Source: Glandiceps talaboti
Lineage: Eukaryota > Hemichordata > Enteropneusta > Spengelidae
NCBI RefSeq assembly: GCF_964340395.1
Contig: NC_135558.1
Span: forward strand, 2,312,501-2,332,500
Length of the DNA stretch: 20,000 bases
Direction of reading: 5' to 3'
The notes beneath the pieces are model-generated. The model did not search any database. It saw only the letters and a list, made by a program, of their open reading frames with translations, and was not told where the DNA came from. Position numbers and translations under genes: made by a program. Shown here piece after piece: positions 10,601-17,886 of the stretch; within the stretch, counting starts at the first letter, position 1, and the number at the start of each line of letters is the position of its first letter.

Positions 10601-13017
10601 GCCATCTCTGGTTGTTGTGGCATGTCATCCCTTGTGCCTCAAGTCAGTCATCCTTTGATGCTGCAGACTGCCATCTCTGGTGGCTGCCGACTGCCACCTC
10701 TGATTGCAGAGCCTGTCATCCCGGGTGCTGCAACTTGTTGCAATAGGTATTGCACAACATTGAACATGTCGGCCATTTTGTATTACTCCACAGGGAAGGT
10801 GTGTTCAGAACTCCAAGAATTCGACGTGCATTATTAGACACAACACCAAGAACACCAACACCACTGAAAAATGCTCTGGCCATATTGGAAAAGAAGAATG
10901 GTCCTCTAAAGCAATTGGTAAGTTAGTGTGCTGATAGTTGGTGTAAGAATGAACATTCACAAAACAGATTTATTTTATATACTTTACAATCTAAAGTTAA
11001 ATTACCAGAAATGTATTTATTTTGCAAGAAATGTTATTGTGTTAATGAAACCGAACAGATAGTCTTGGTTGTACCAGAATTGTGTTTAGAGATGTTAGTG
11101 TGTTACCAAAATGGAACAGATAGTCTGAATTATGTAACAAATATCATATTTTGTCTGTAATAATGTAGCAATTGGACCATGTATTGTTTGTTGGCCATCA
11201 ATATGACATTTCATGTCAATTTAGAACGCTAGATCATACACGTATGGTATACCATGATGGGGCATGCCGCACCCTCAGGCAAAAGCCAACCCTAGGACTG
11301 GGAGACACACCATATCTATCTTAGTCTACATATATGTAAAGCACTCACTAATACAGCCTATATTACGCTTTAATTTTTTCACCTAGCCCCAGAGCCAAAG
11401 TGATTTAGAAGATCTGAATGAAATTATCCAGAAAGATGAATTATCTGGAATGACAGCTGATATCAGTAGTCTTGACTCACCATTAAACTCAGTAAGTAAA
11501 TTTTATTTGACCACAGACAAGTAAGAAACTCTTACTCTTACTTGTCTGTGATTTGCTACACCAAAAAATAACACCTCGGTCTGTCATTAATTATATGTAA
11601 ACTAAGAAAGTGTAGTTTTGATTCATATCTATAGTCATGGTGATAAACTATATTTTGCTACCTGACCTGATACGTTGCGAATATAAAATGTTACTTAAAT
11701 CTTGATTGTAACTTAGCTTGTAGTCAAGTAGCTGTGTTTTAAACAAAGCAGTGCTTGTTACATACATAGCCAATGGGTTCTGTTATTAGTCTTTCCATTT
11801 CTTGTTTCTCTTATTCCTTCCTTCTCTGATATGCATTAGTCATTGCCAGATTACTAACAGTGTTTTATTTAAGGGCGGTAAGTAGGTAAAATCTACCGGG
11901 GTTCCCACATCATTTTACCGGGGTTCCCCACCTAAACTATGATACATTGCATGGGAAGCACTACCAGTTTTACCTCTTTCACCCTTTCTGTTACCGGGGT
12001 TCCCAAACCTTAGCAAAAACACTGACTAATATTTGATTTTGTTATCTCTAGATGGAGAGTCCATCAAAAAGGGTTCGCAAGTCACTGCTATGGAGTCCAA
12101 TACTGAATGCTGAATCTTTATTAACACCAGATACACCTGTAAGTAATCTAGACAACCAGTATGATTGTTTTAGTACATATGTACGTGATTGGCATTATAG
12201 AGACACTTCTGTATCCAGCACATTTATGTTGGTTTACCTGAGTGACAATATAAATAGCAAGTTACACTTCCAGCCAGCTGCTTCCAGCACATGTATATAA
12301 GTGACCAAGTTATGGAACAAAATTATGCAGTACGAGTTACACTTCCAGCACATTTATGTTGGTTTATCTGAGTAACAATATAGATAGCAAGTTACACTTC
12401 TAGCACATGCATGCAAGTGACAAAATGTCATTATATGACAAACTTAAGGTACAAGTTACACTTGCAGCACATTTGCTTTGTTTAAGTTACAAAGATATTC
12501 TTCCTATGAATATCTCTTGATACTAGTAATTGTATCTATTGCTATACAGAATGGATCAATGCTAATGAACAGGCAGTACACGTCACAAACATCTGGGTCA
12601 TCGTTCAACAAAGGTTTCATGATGCCAAGTTCACCAAATCATGCTTCTCAGAAAAGGAAAATCAAGAAAGAAGGCCGACATGTGAGATTTCAAGAGACAC
12701 CAAGTAAACCACTGGCTCAGGTTAGTCTTAGTGTCCTATGTAGAACAGTGTAAACTACTTTTTACTTCAAACCAACCGTAACTGCGACTTCTTATCCTAT
12801 TTCTTATGTTCAGTTTTGGTGTTCGAATTTCACTATCTTTCTTGATATGTTTCAAAATGGATTGTTTACTAATCATCATGTGTCTTTATGTTTTTACCAC
12901 CAGCTGGATGTTGCATGGGAAACTGTGGCATGCGGTAAAACAGAAGACCAAAAGTTGTTAACAGAGCAAGCTCGTCTGTATCTTAGTCAATGTAAACCAA
13001 GATCATTAGTTTTGTAG
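1606..13017 (+). CDS. MYBL2: B-Myb-type transcription factor, complete spliced gene (17 coding exons, 699 aa)
   Basis: Coding exons: 1606-1628, 4222-4342, 4847-4999, 5466-5569, 5886-6014, 6631-6829, 7711-7771, 7958-8060, 8529-8686, 9105-9238, 9776-9949, 10334-10473, 10794-10917, 11387-11491, 12052-12138, 12550-12720, 12904-13017. All junctions are GT/AG and all phases agree, giving 2100 nt. Human B-Myb is about 700 residues, so the gene looks whole. Order: acidic tail (about 9-30), Myb R1 (42-89), R2 (about 94-141), R3 (about 146-193), a variable middle, SPPTILR (383-389), LPFSPSQF (447-454), [13 protein letters not shown] (517-529), a basic patch (640-645), and the C-terminal MuvB-binding-like block (663-683). 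R1-R2-R3 proteins bind the PyAACNG Myb site; B-Myb acts in the nucleus with MuvB to switch on G2/M genes (family knowledge). The B-type rather than A/c-Myb assignment rests on the C-terminal blocks. Invertebrates generally carry a single gene of this kind, so 'Myb' would be an equally fair name. Confidence 0.95.
1629..4221 (+). other. Intron 1 of myb (2593 bp)
   Basis: This is the longest intron of the gene. The first 300 bp is relatively rich in CpG (CGATCG, GCGATAGCGACG). The rest is AT-rich, with no open frame that looks coding. It contains a fold-back element at 3746-3868, described separately. Donor gtaagt at 1629; acceptor is a T8CAG tract ending at 4221. First introns often hold regulatory elements, but I see no specific one. 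Confidence 0.8.
3746..3868. mobile_element. MITE-like fold-back element in myb intron 1
   Basis: The arms are largely complementary over the whole length. TTCCGATTTTACACTA (3764-3779) pairs perfectly with its complement at 3834-3849. The outer parts (TTAGTTC..TGA..GAC against GTC..TCA..GAACTA) and inner parts (TTATCTTCACACAT against ATGTGTGAAGATAA) also pair. The ends are flanked by TA on both sides, as in Tc1/mariner-type MITEs. It has no coding capacity. The class assignment is inference. Confidence 0.65.
4222..4342 (+). CDS. MYBL2: myb coding exon 2: acidic N-terminus and start of Myb repeat R1
   Basis: Residues 8-48. The sequence [20 protein letters not shown] (residues 9-28) is strongly acidic and tyrosine-rich, with Ser residues in casein-kinase-2-like DSDSDSGEE context. 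KGRWTKDE (41-48) begins R1, with its first tryptophan W44. The exon ends in phase 0 at the conserved E/D of the first R1 helix. Donor GAGgtaagt, acceptor ttttttttcag. Confidence 0.93.
4847..4999 (+). CDS. MYBL2: myb coding exon 3: rest of Myb repeat R1 and start of R2
   Basis: Residues 49-99, 51 whole codons. It carries the second and third R1 tryptophans (W64 in DNWKLIA, W83 in [11 protein letters not shown]) and opens R2 with LIKGPWTKE (W96). [15 protein letters not shown] across the next junction is the almost invariant linker between R1 and R2 in animal Myb proteins. R1 itself is usually less strictly conserved and contributes less to DNA contact. Confidence 0.96.
5016..5120. repeat. Imperfect short duplication in myb intron 3
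   Basis: A segment of about 25 bp beginning GAACTCTAGATTGTAAGATG recurs about 79 bp later as AAACTCTAGGTTCTAAGATG. Probably a small local duplication with no evident function. Confidence 0.5.
5466..5569 (+). CDS. MYBL2: myb coding exon 4: body of Myb repeat R2
   Basis: Residues 100-133 plus two bases of codon 134. W116 lies in [13 protein letters not shown], followed by IGKQCRERW, the DNA-recognition helix of R2. Cys131 in KQCRE is the redox-sensitive cysteine known to be needed for DNA binding in vertebrate Myb. The intron splits the Arg codon just before W135. The acceptor is ccttacag and the donor AAGgtaag. Confidence 0.97.
5886..6014 (+). CDS. MYBL2: myb coding exon 5: end of R2 and most of R3
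   Basis: Residues 134-176 and part of 177. It begins with [21 protein letters not shown]135 closes R2 and W148 opens R3. W167 lies in [15 protein letters not shown]. The HNHLNP linker and the TEEEDR helix are near-identical to other animal Myb proteins. The intron falls inside the Arg codon of PGR, just before the R3 recognition helix. Confidence 0.97.
6631..6829 (+). CDS. MYBL2: myb coding exon 6: R3 recognition helix and Gln-rich segment
   Basis: Residues 177-243. [19 protein letters not shown] (177-195) is the R3 recognition helix, with the ninth tryptophan W186 and the N-x-x-K-N-H base-contacting pattern. After the domain come a [10 protein letters not shown] turn and a stretch rich in Gln and His ([18 protein letters not shown]). 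The latter resembles a flexible linker or weak activation segment and is not conserved in detail between phyla. Confidence 0.95.
7711..7771 (+). CDS. MYBL2: myb coding exon 7 (residues 244-264)
   Basis: A short exon encoding a polar segment ([11 protein letters not shown] and onward) that ends in phase 1. There is no recognisable domain. It is supported by a pyrimidine-rich acceptor (ttccattttcag), a gtgagt donor and frame continuity on both sides. It would be a natural candidate for alternative use, but skipping it (61 nt) would break the frame. Confidence 0.85.
7958..8060 (+). CDS. MYBL2: myb coding exon 8 (residues 264-298)
   Basis: It encodes a basic start ([10 protein letters not shown]) followed by [21 protein letters not shown] WxV(x)DxxNxxxP-like block sits at a comparable place in vertebrate Myb proteins, after the DNA-binding domain. 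I take it as the beginning of the transactivation region (inference). Phases are 1 in and 2 out. Confidence 0.9.
8529..8686 (+). CDS. MYBL2: myb coding exon 9: putative transactivation region
   Basis: Residues 298-350. It contains an amphipathic [20 protein letters not shown] stretch that lines up by position with the ALELIESDP-type block of vertebrate Myb activation domains. [14 protein letters not shown] follows. The length is 158 nt, phases 2 in and 1 out. Conservation is weaker here than in the Myb repeats, so the functional label is inference, while the exon itself is well framed by ctgtag/gtaag sites. Confidence 0.9.
9105..9238 (+). CDS. MYBL2: myb coding exon 10: SPPTILR block
   Basis: Residues 351-395. 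Ser/Thr-rich ([15 protein letters not shown]), then [13 protein letters not shown] (383-395). The PP(T)ILR-plus-basic motif is a recognisable family block near the start of the negative regulatory domain of animal Myb proteins. Several SP/TP pairs are possible cyclin-CDK sites; B-Myb is activated by cyclin A/CDK2 phosphorylation in vertebrates. The donor AAGgtatcc is weaker than others in the gene. Confidence 0.92.
9776..9949 (+). CDS. MYBL2: myb coding exon 11: SUMO-like site and start of LPFSPSQF motif
   Basis: Residues 396-453, 58 whole codons. [10 protein letters not shown] (414-423) contains a hydrophobic-K-x-E sumoylation consensus at K417. [12 protein letters not shown] (442-453) is the first part of the PFSPSQF signature found in A/B/c-Myb and invertebrate Myb, completed by F454 in the next exon. 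The remainder is acidic and polar. Confidence 0.95.
10334..10473 (+). CDS. MYBL2: myb coding exon 12: end of LPFSPSQF motif, TP-rich segment
   Basis: Residues 454-499 plus two bases. It starts with [10 protein letters not shown], which completes PSQFLNSP, and continues with TSTPV and LLTPN. It ends in a charged ENKEK run. The TP and SP sites are likely targets of proline-directed kinases (inference from family). The acceptor is ttcttctag and the donor AAgtaagt. Confidence 0.94.
10540..10745. repeat. GC-rich degenerate tandem repeat in myb intron 12
   Basis: An island of GC-rich sequence in an AT-rich intron, built from decayed copies of a CTGCCATCTCTGG/TGTCATCCCGGGTGC-type unit. TGCCATCTCTGGT occurs at 10600-10612 and 10669-10681. 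It ends about 50 bp before exon 13. Short open frames through it are not convincing coding sequence. Confidence 0.6.
10794..10917 (+). CDS. MYBL2: myb coding exon 13: [13 protein letters not shown] regulatory block
   Basis: Residues 500-541. [20 protein letters not shown] is followed by [18 protein letters not shown]. TPRTPTPxKNALA...EKKxGPLK is the most conserved stretch of the B-Myb/A-Myb C-terminal half and strongly supports family assignment. It belongs to the EVES/negative regulatory region in vertebrate proteins. Confidence 0.97.
11387..11491 (+). CDS. MYBL2: myb coding exon 14: acidic helix after the TPTP block
   Basis: Residues 542-576, 35 whole codons. [18 protein letters not shown] resembles the LEEDIxEVLKEE helix that follows GPLK in vertebrate B-Myb. 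The exon ends with [10 protein letters not shown] perfect 15-bp hairpin lies 20 bp downstream, in intron 14. Confidence 0.94.
11512..11550. repeat. Perfect 15-bp stem, 9-nt loop hairpin in myb intron 14
   Basis: CACAGACAAGTAAGA (11512-11526) is exactly complementary to TCTTACTTGTCTGTG (11536-11550). It begins 20 bp after the exon 14 donor. The stem contains no mismatch, which is unusual for neutral intron sequence. Confidence 0.95.
11894..12004. repeat. Three copies of TACCGGGGTTCCC in myb intron 14
   Basis: Identical 13-mers at 11894-11906, 11916-11928 and 11992-12004, all on the same strand, within about 110 bp and ending 47 bp before exon 15. They are GC-rich against an AT-rich background. 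Confidence 0.95.
12052..12138 (+). CDS. MYBL2: myb coding exon 15: [11 protein letters not shown] segment
   Basis: Residues 577-605. [20 protein letters not shown], then LLTPDTP. The motif of basic residues followed by SL-W matches the corresponding B-Myb C-terminal region and adds SP/TP phospho-sites. Both exon ends are in phase 0. An ATG at the exon start is internal Met577, not a start codon. Confidence 0.93.
12215..12478. repeat. About 130-bp imperfect tandem duplication in myb intron 15
   Basis: CCAGCACATTTATGTTGGTT with its following GAGT.ACAATATA.ATAGC and AAGTTACACTTC text occurs at 12215 and again at 12345. A third, partial AAGTTACACTT.CAGCACATTT copy is near 12453-12474. It fills most of intron 15 and leaves the splice sites intact. 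Confidence 0.85.
12550..12720 (+). CDS. MYBL2: myb coding exon 16: basic patch and RVxF-like motif
   Basis: Residues 606-662. The first half is low-complexity polar. KRKIKK (640-645) is a candidate nuclear localisation signal. RHVRF (648-652) fits the [RK]-x-[VI]-x-[FW] protein phosphatase 1 docking pattern. The exon ends with ETPSKPLAQ in phase 0. The donor gttagt is a slightly weaker match than elsewhere in the gene. Confidence 0.93.
12904..13017 (+). CDS. MYBL2: myb coding exon 17: C-terminal MuvB-binding-like block and stop
   Basis: Residues 663-699, then TAG at 13015-13017. [20 protein letters not shown] is followed by EQARLYLS. This is the conserved extreme C-terminus of B-Myb and fly Myb, which binds the LIN9-LIN52 part of the MuvB core. 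Its presence argues for function in a MuvB complex. The last residues (QCKPRSLVL) are unremarkable. Confidence 0.96.
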   Translation: MDVAWETVACGKTEDQKLLTEQARLYLSQCKPRSLVL

Positions 13018-14595
13018 TCGACATGCTAAGCATAAGTTTTCTGTATTTATCAGAATACCATTTCCTGATAAAGGGCAAACTCGCATAGAAATGAAACTTT
13101 TCACAAAGTATTCCAACACTCTCTAATCAGTCATAGATTTTCACCAGCAATGAGAATCTTATTTTAACATCAAACTCTAAAATGACAGCTTTACTATCCT
13201 ATCAAGTAGTTGTTTAGATTTGTATAAATGGTGGTAGAAGAATGGGTTTCCACAACGCTTTTTGAGATACCAGGGGTAGGACAGTTGTCTTACATTCAAG
13301 GATGGGTGTGTATATGCATGTCGATAGACTAGTATTTTTACCTATACAGATGTAGAGGCAGGTGTCCAAGGTAAAGACCAAGTGTAGTCTTTAATGATGT
13401 TTCTTGCATATTAATGAGTGATATGCAAATACATAAACTTAATATACAAAGTCAGCAATGTAAATGGTAGAAAGCCATTGTAGAATTGTCTGAAATGAAA
13501 CAACTGTTTGGATTGATCAAACATGACACTTCCTTTGTTGAAACCTCTTATCAAACATTTCATCCACATTGTCACAGATTTTATTTTTTTATATTTAGTA
13601 TTTTTAGTAGCACTGCAAGTCACTCAGAATTCTTTATTTTGTCAGTTTTGAAATGTTGACATAAAACCATACTCCCTTTACAATATAGAACTTTGCTGGG
13701 GATGAAATGGGGAATCAACAAATATCAACCCTTCTTACAAAGCCAATTTCATGGCATTGCGAGGCAATACATACATTACTAAGTAGTTTGCAATTCTGTT
13801 GCCGAAATATTATTTGCACCCTTTTGGCATTGACCTTGCTTAGGGTTCAATTTTGAAATCTTTCGTACTGTGATGTTAGATTTTGCCACTTTTGAAGAAA
13901 TTAATTATTTACTCAGCAAATATAAATTAAATTTATGTTAAATTCATAACACCCTCATGCCACTTTGGTATGCATTTAATCCCTTATAAATTATTTTGCA
14001 GGCTATCTGCAACTTGCATATTTAATTTTGTATTACTGTTTCAGTATATCGATTATTATTGATTATCATTTATTGATTTTATAATGTCTAGAATGACCTC
14101 TGTTTTTTGAGAGCCATGGCAGCAATTTCAAAGTTGATTTTTCAAGTAGTATCTACTTTGAGATGTGTTGATTATATTTGTGTGAAAGGATGATTGACAA
14201 GGAGTTCTAATGAAGTCATTTCTTTCAAAATACTACAAGTACTTATTTAATACAATAGGTTGGTATCAACTACTCATAACCAAGAATATAAATAAAACTA
14301 GAAAGATTATATAATGATACGGTTGCCATAGAAACATGCATCACACATAATGTCATGTAGCAACACATCACTTCATACTCTTTTAGGAAACATGTTTCAA
14401 TATATACTGAATATTAGTATGTCTAAATTTAATTAACAGACAATATGTATGTGGGACTGTTCAAGGTTTTGCAATTCTTGTTAACTGCAATAATATTTTA
14501 TCACACGATTGTCACATAAATACCAATCATGCTATTTCTTGGTTGGCAAAATGACCTCTGCTCTCAGCACTACACATTACTATAGGCACACAAGG
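13018..14595 (+). other. myb 3' UTR and downstream AT-rich DNA
   Basis: No coding sequence is visible after the myb stop. The DNA is AT-rich with short open frames only. The first clear AATAAA on the + strand is at 14291-14296, so the 3' UTR could be about 1.3 kb, but ATTAAA variants or later AATAAA sites (15153, 15956) are also possible. No strong conserved element is recognisable by eye. Confidence 0.5.
14291..14296 (+). terminator. Candidate myb polyadenylation signal
   Basis: Canonical AATAAA hexamer, the first one downstream of the myb stop codon. No obvious GU-rich downstream element confirms it. Transcript end data would be needed to choose between this and later copies. Confidence 0.3.
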
Positions 14596-14930
14596 GAATA
14601 AGTTGACTGTCTTGTTCTATTTTTACCCTCCAGCATGATGTAAAATGTTATTACAGGTACCGAGAATAAGTCAACCTTCTTGTTCTATTTTGACACTCTA
14701 GTATGAGGTAAAATGCTATTACAGGTAATGAGAATAAGTCAACCTTCTTGTTCTATTTTGACACTCTAGTATGAGGTAAAATGCTATTGCAGGTACTGAG
14801 AATAAGTCAACCTTCTTGTTCTATTTTGACACTCTAGTATGAGGTAAAATGCTACTACAGGTACTGAGAATAAGTCAACCTTCTTGTTCTATTCTATATT
14901 GACTCTAACATGAGGTGAAATGCTATAAAA
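14596..14930. repeat. 68-bp tandem array, about five copies
   Basis: The phrase GAATAAGT starts at 14596, 14664, 14732, 14800 and 14868, an exact 68-bp period. The three middle units are nearly identical (GAGAATAAGTCAACCTTCTT, then GTTCTATTTTGACACTCTAG, then TATGAGGTAAAATGCTA). The first and last are diverged. It is a minisatellite downstream of myb. Confidence 0.97.
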
Positions 14931-14937
14931 AAAAGTG

Positions 14938-15930
14938 CCGATAATTCACTGTTGGTGATTTGCACATTATCGGTCAATAGTGTGAATCCTGTCACAATTA
15001 AATTTGTTGTTACAATTATCATCACTTGACAACACAAATTATGCTTGAAACTAAATCTTAGCCTGGCAACAGATTTACATATAAAAAATTAATTGCGTTT
15101 TTTTAATTTCCTAGTAACTAAGAACTTCCAAAGCTTTCCTGTCTGGAAAACAAATAAAAAACTGTTCAATCTGCCAACATAGTTCTTTGCTTCAACAAGT
15201 CATTAGGTAACTAATGGTGATCAAAATGCTGTACAATATTGCCATGCTAGCTTCATTCATATTTTAGTATCATTGACGAGTACAAATGTTGTAAAAACCT
15301 AAATGATATTATTACTAAGTCTATGTTTTGTATATAGGATTTTGATAAAACATGCCATAAATAGGTTTTATTAGTTTAGTAGTACTGGTAAGTGAACTTA
15401 CAAAATTGAAGGATGGCCATTGTGGTTTTAAAATAATCTTGTTTTCCTTAGATAATAGCCCATATAACTTGCAGAGAATGCAAGAACAATATCACAAGGT
15501 TCTTACTCCAAACACAGACTAGTTTCTTACTTGTCGGTGCTCTAAATCACATTCATTGCTTATATTTCAGAAAGGGGTGGTTTGTAACGTTATGCTCAAA
15601 TGTTTAGTGGAATGCATCGCTGTAACAACCCTTCCTATTTGCTCATCAGCTTATTCTAATCTTCTGATAAAGAACGCTTTATTGGTCAATTCATTTCACC
15701 AGAGAAACTCCAACTTCTTTAGGGACGCTGTTATTCAGTTAGGGCATGTTTGTTGTGCAGTCAGTCTTGCCTAACATATCATAGAGTTCTGTAAAGGGAA
15801 TTTAGTTGTGATTATTTGTGTGTGTGTGTGTACTTGAGGGGCTATAGAAAGTGTTACATGTGTAAAGATATTTTGAAGAAAAAATCTATTTTGAAATGAA
15901 TAGTACTTTATTAAAGCTATGTACTGATTG
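14938..15930. other. Intergenic DNA without a supported gene
   Basis: AT-rich sequence between the two minisatellites. A 72-codon open frame at 15556-15774 (+) is preceded by a TTTCAG acceptor-like site at 15565-15570 but has no recognisable domain. I do not call it a gene. The interval otherwise shows no coding or RNA-gene signature. Confidence 0.5.
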
Positions 15931-16240
15931 ATGTGTGTGTCTATGTGTGATATGAAATAAAATCACTATGATGTAACAATTGACGTCTCCTGCATTTCTC
16001 ATTGGTGTGTGTGTGTGTGTGTGTGTGTGACATGATATGAAATAAAATCACTATGATGTAATAAGTGACGTCTCCTGCATTTCTCATTGGTGTGTGTGTG
16101 AGTGTGTGTGAGAGACATGACATGAAATGAAATCAATATGATGTAATAAGTGACTGTCTCCTGCATTTCTCATTGGTGTGTATGTGTAATATGAAAAAAT
16201 CACTATTATGTAACAATTGACAAGTCTGCATTTCTCGCTT
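15930..16240. repeat. 85-bp minisatellite with embedded (GT)n runs, about four copies
   Basis: The unit GATATGAAATAAAATCACTA, then TGATGTAA, then TCTCCTGCATTTCTCATTGG ends in a variable TGTGTG run. TCTCCTGC recurs at 15986, 16071 and 16157, with a decayed copy near 16224. The GT run is longest at about 16004-16029. Confidence 0.95.
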
Positions 16241-16836
16241 CAACTGACTGATATTCAACACTTCTTATGGTAAAGAATGGCCCATGTAATGTAATATAGG
16301 TAGAAGTAACACATCATGGCCAGAATTTCATGCTGATACTTGCTAGAGATGAGTATTGATACTAGTATTCATTCAGCTTTTTAAACTTGCCTCAATAACA
16401 ATTCCCTCATGCTGTGTTCAGCAGTAAAAGTGTTGTTAACTATCAAGTAAAAAAAAAACAACCTAAAATTGTAAAATGATCAGCTTTGATGTAACTGCAC
16501 TTGTACATGTTAGATATAGTCTTCTGACAAACACTGCCTGTTTTAGCCATTTTATTTTATTGGAAGGCCCATGATTCAATCCCAGGTCATCGCATCAGTG
16601 TTACTCTACCTTTTCAGTGTAACCATATAGATTACATAGGATCATCACCCTTTTGTTCTGGACAAACCTTTTCTATAACTCTGCCAGACAAGTTTTTCAC
16701 ACCTAAATTTTAATCTCATGACATGAACCTCATATACCACAAGCAGATAGATACACCAGTCACTTAGGAGATTTATTTTTGTCTTAGAATCTTCAAATGT
16801 TTTGAATTTATTCATCTCAAGGAAAATGTGGTCAGC

Positions 16837-16856
16837 TTTTTTTTTTTTTTTTTTTT
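16837..16856. repeat. Poly-T tract (20 bases)
   Basis: An uninterrupted run of 20 T on the + strand. It could be the tail of an old retroposed sequence on the - strand, but no element body is recognisable. Confidence 0.9.
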
Positions 16857-16957
16857 CCCAGTTATAAGTATACTAAGTCTGCATGTTCACCCAACTGTTC
16901 GCAATCACTCTATTCAGGTTGCTATTTCACACAAAAGAACATAATTGAGTTAAAAAT

Positions 16958-17800
16958 TTTATTCAAGTTAACAGCAAAGAAAGCCCTGAGACCAGAGCAA
17001 GTGTACATAAACAGAGTAAAAATGACTGAAATGTGTAGTTCAAGTCAGTCTCAGAATTTTTCATATTTATTATGTAAATAATTGACATCACAGATTTTGA
17101 TGGTCATCAGAAACGTAATTAGTAGTTCTAGCATGATGTCTGCTAAACTGATATGTACATTAGAATTAAATACAATGTAAATGGAATTATTAACCAGTAA
17201 AATCAAAGTCTTTACAGTTAATGTTCTGACATGAACACTCCAAAAAGTCTGTCCATAGTCAAGCAAAATTTTGTTTTATTTTAAAGTGTTAGAAATCACA
17301 CTAAAATATCATAATTGTCTGCTAATATGCCTTACACCTGGTATGGTTAAGTTGATTTGCATTCACTACTTTTATCATTGTCTGTTGGTGGATGCTAGAC
17401 TCTCAACAGTCGTCTTTACTTTTTTTGTAACATGTCTTTAAATACAATTACTCTTGTTGTGTATACATGTTTGATGGAGAACACTGTGTGTGCTTTGCAT
17501 GTTAAATGAAGTAAAGACGACATCAGATTATATATTTATCTATTCGATCGTGTTCAATACTGAGCACTGCAATCTGAACAGCTTTGAGTAGCACATGTTC
17601 TGTAAAATAATGCACAGTGCATTACATTCTAATTATTATATCACATGCTATAGGTTATGTGTGTGCACACCATTAGTTATAACTTAAAAATATAAAAAAA
17701 ATTTTTAAGGAATATGACAAAATATAATCTGTGTCTGAATAAATACAGATTTGGTGGAAGCCTTAGATACCCTGCAGTACGTTAGGCAGACCTGTGTCCA
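16958..17800 (-). other. 3' UTR of the - strand gene (probable extent)
   Basis: Non-coding AT-rich DNA after the - strand stop. AATAAA signals on the - strand lie at 17280-17275, 17071-17066 and 16963-16958; any could end the transcript. It holds a 12-bp perfect inverted repeat (17409-17420 with 17510-17521). No coding potential is seen on either strand. Confidence 0.45.
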
Positions 17801-17886
17801 CTAATTGTCATCATTGTCCAATGGTGGTGAAACATCAATACTAATAACATGACTATCACCATTCTTTATATCATTGACTGTTTTTC
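17801..17886 (-). CDS. Unidentified gene, last exon with stop codon
   Basis: It encodes GKTVNDIKNGDSHVISIDV, then SPPLDNDDN, then TAG. The acidic, polar C-terminus suggests a disordered tail. The acceptor is strong (T7GCAG). The frame is open only to this stop. Lower-coordinate DNA is the 3' UTR. Confidence 0.8.

Noticed and set aside
13424-13431. Octamer-like ATGCAAAT downstream of myb
   Set aside because: A single 8-mer in AT-rich DNA is expected by chance; no partner sites seen.
14938-14973. 8-bp inverted repeat CCGATAAT/ATTATCGG
   Set aside because: Short arms with a 20-base spacer; could easily be chance and has no context.
15941-16123. - strand frame with SHTHTHTHTN repeats
   Set aside because: Caused by the GT runs and 85-bp minisatellite.
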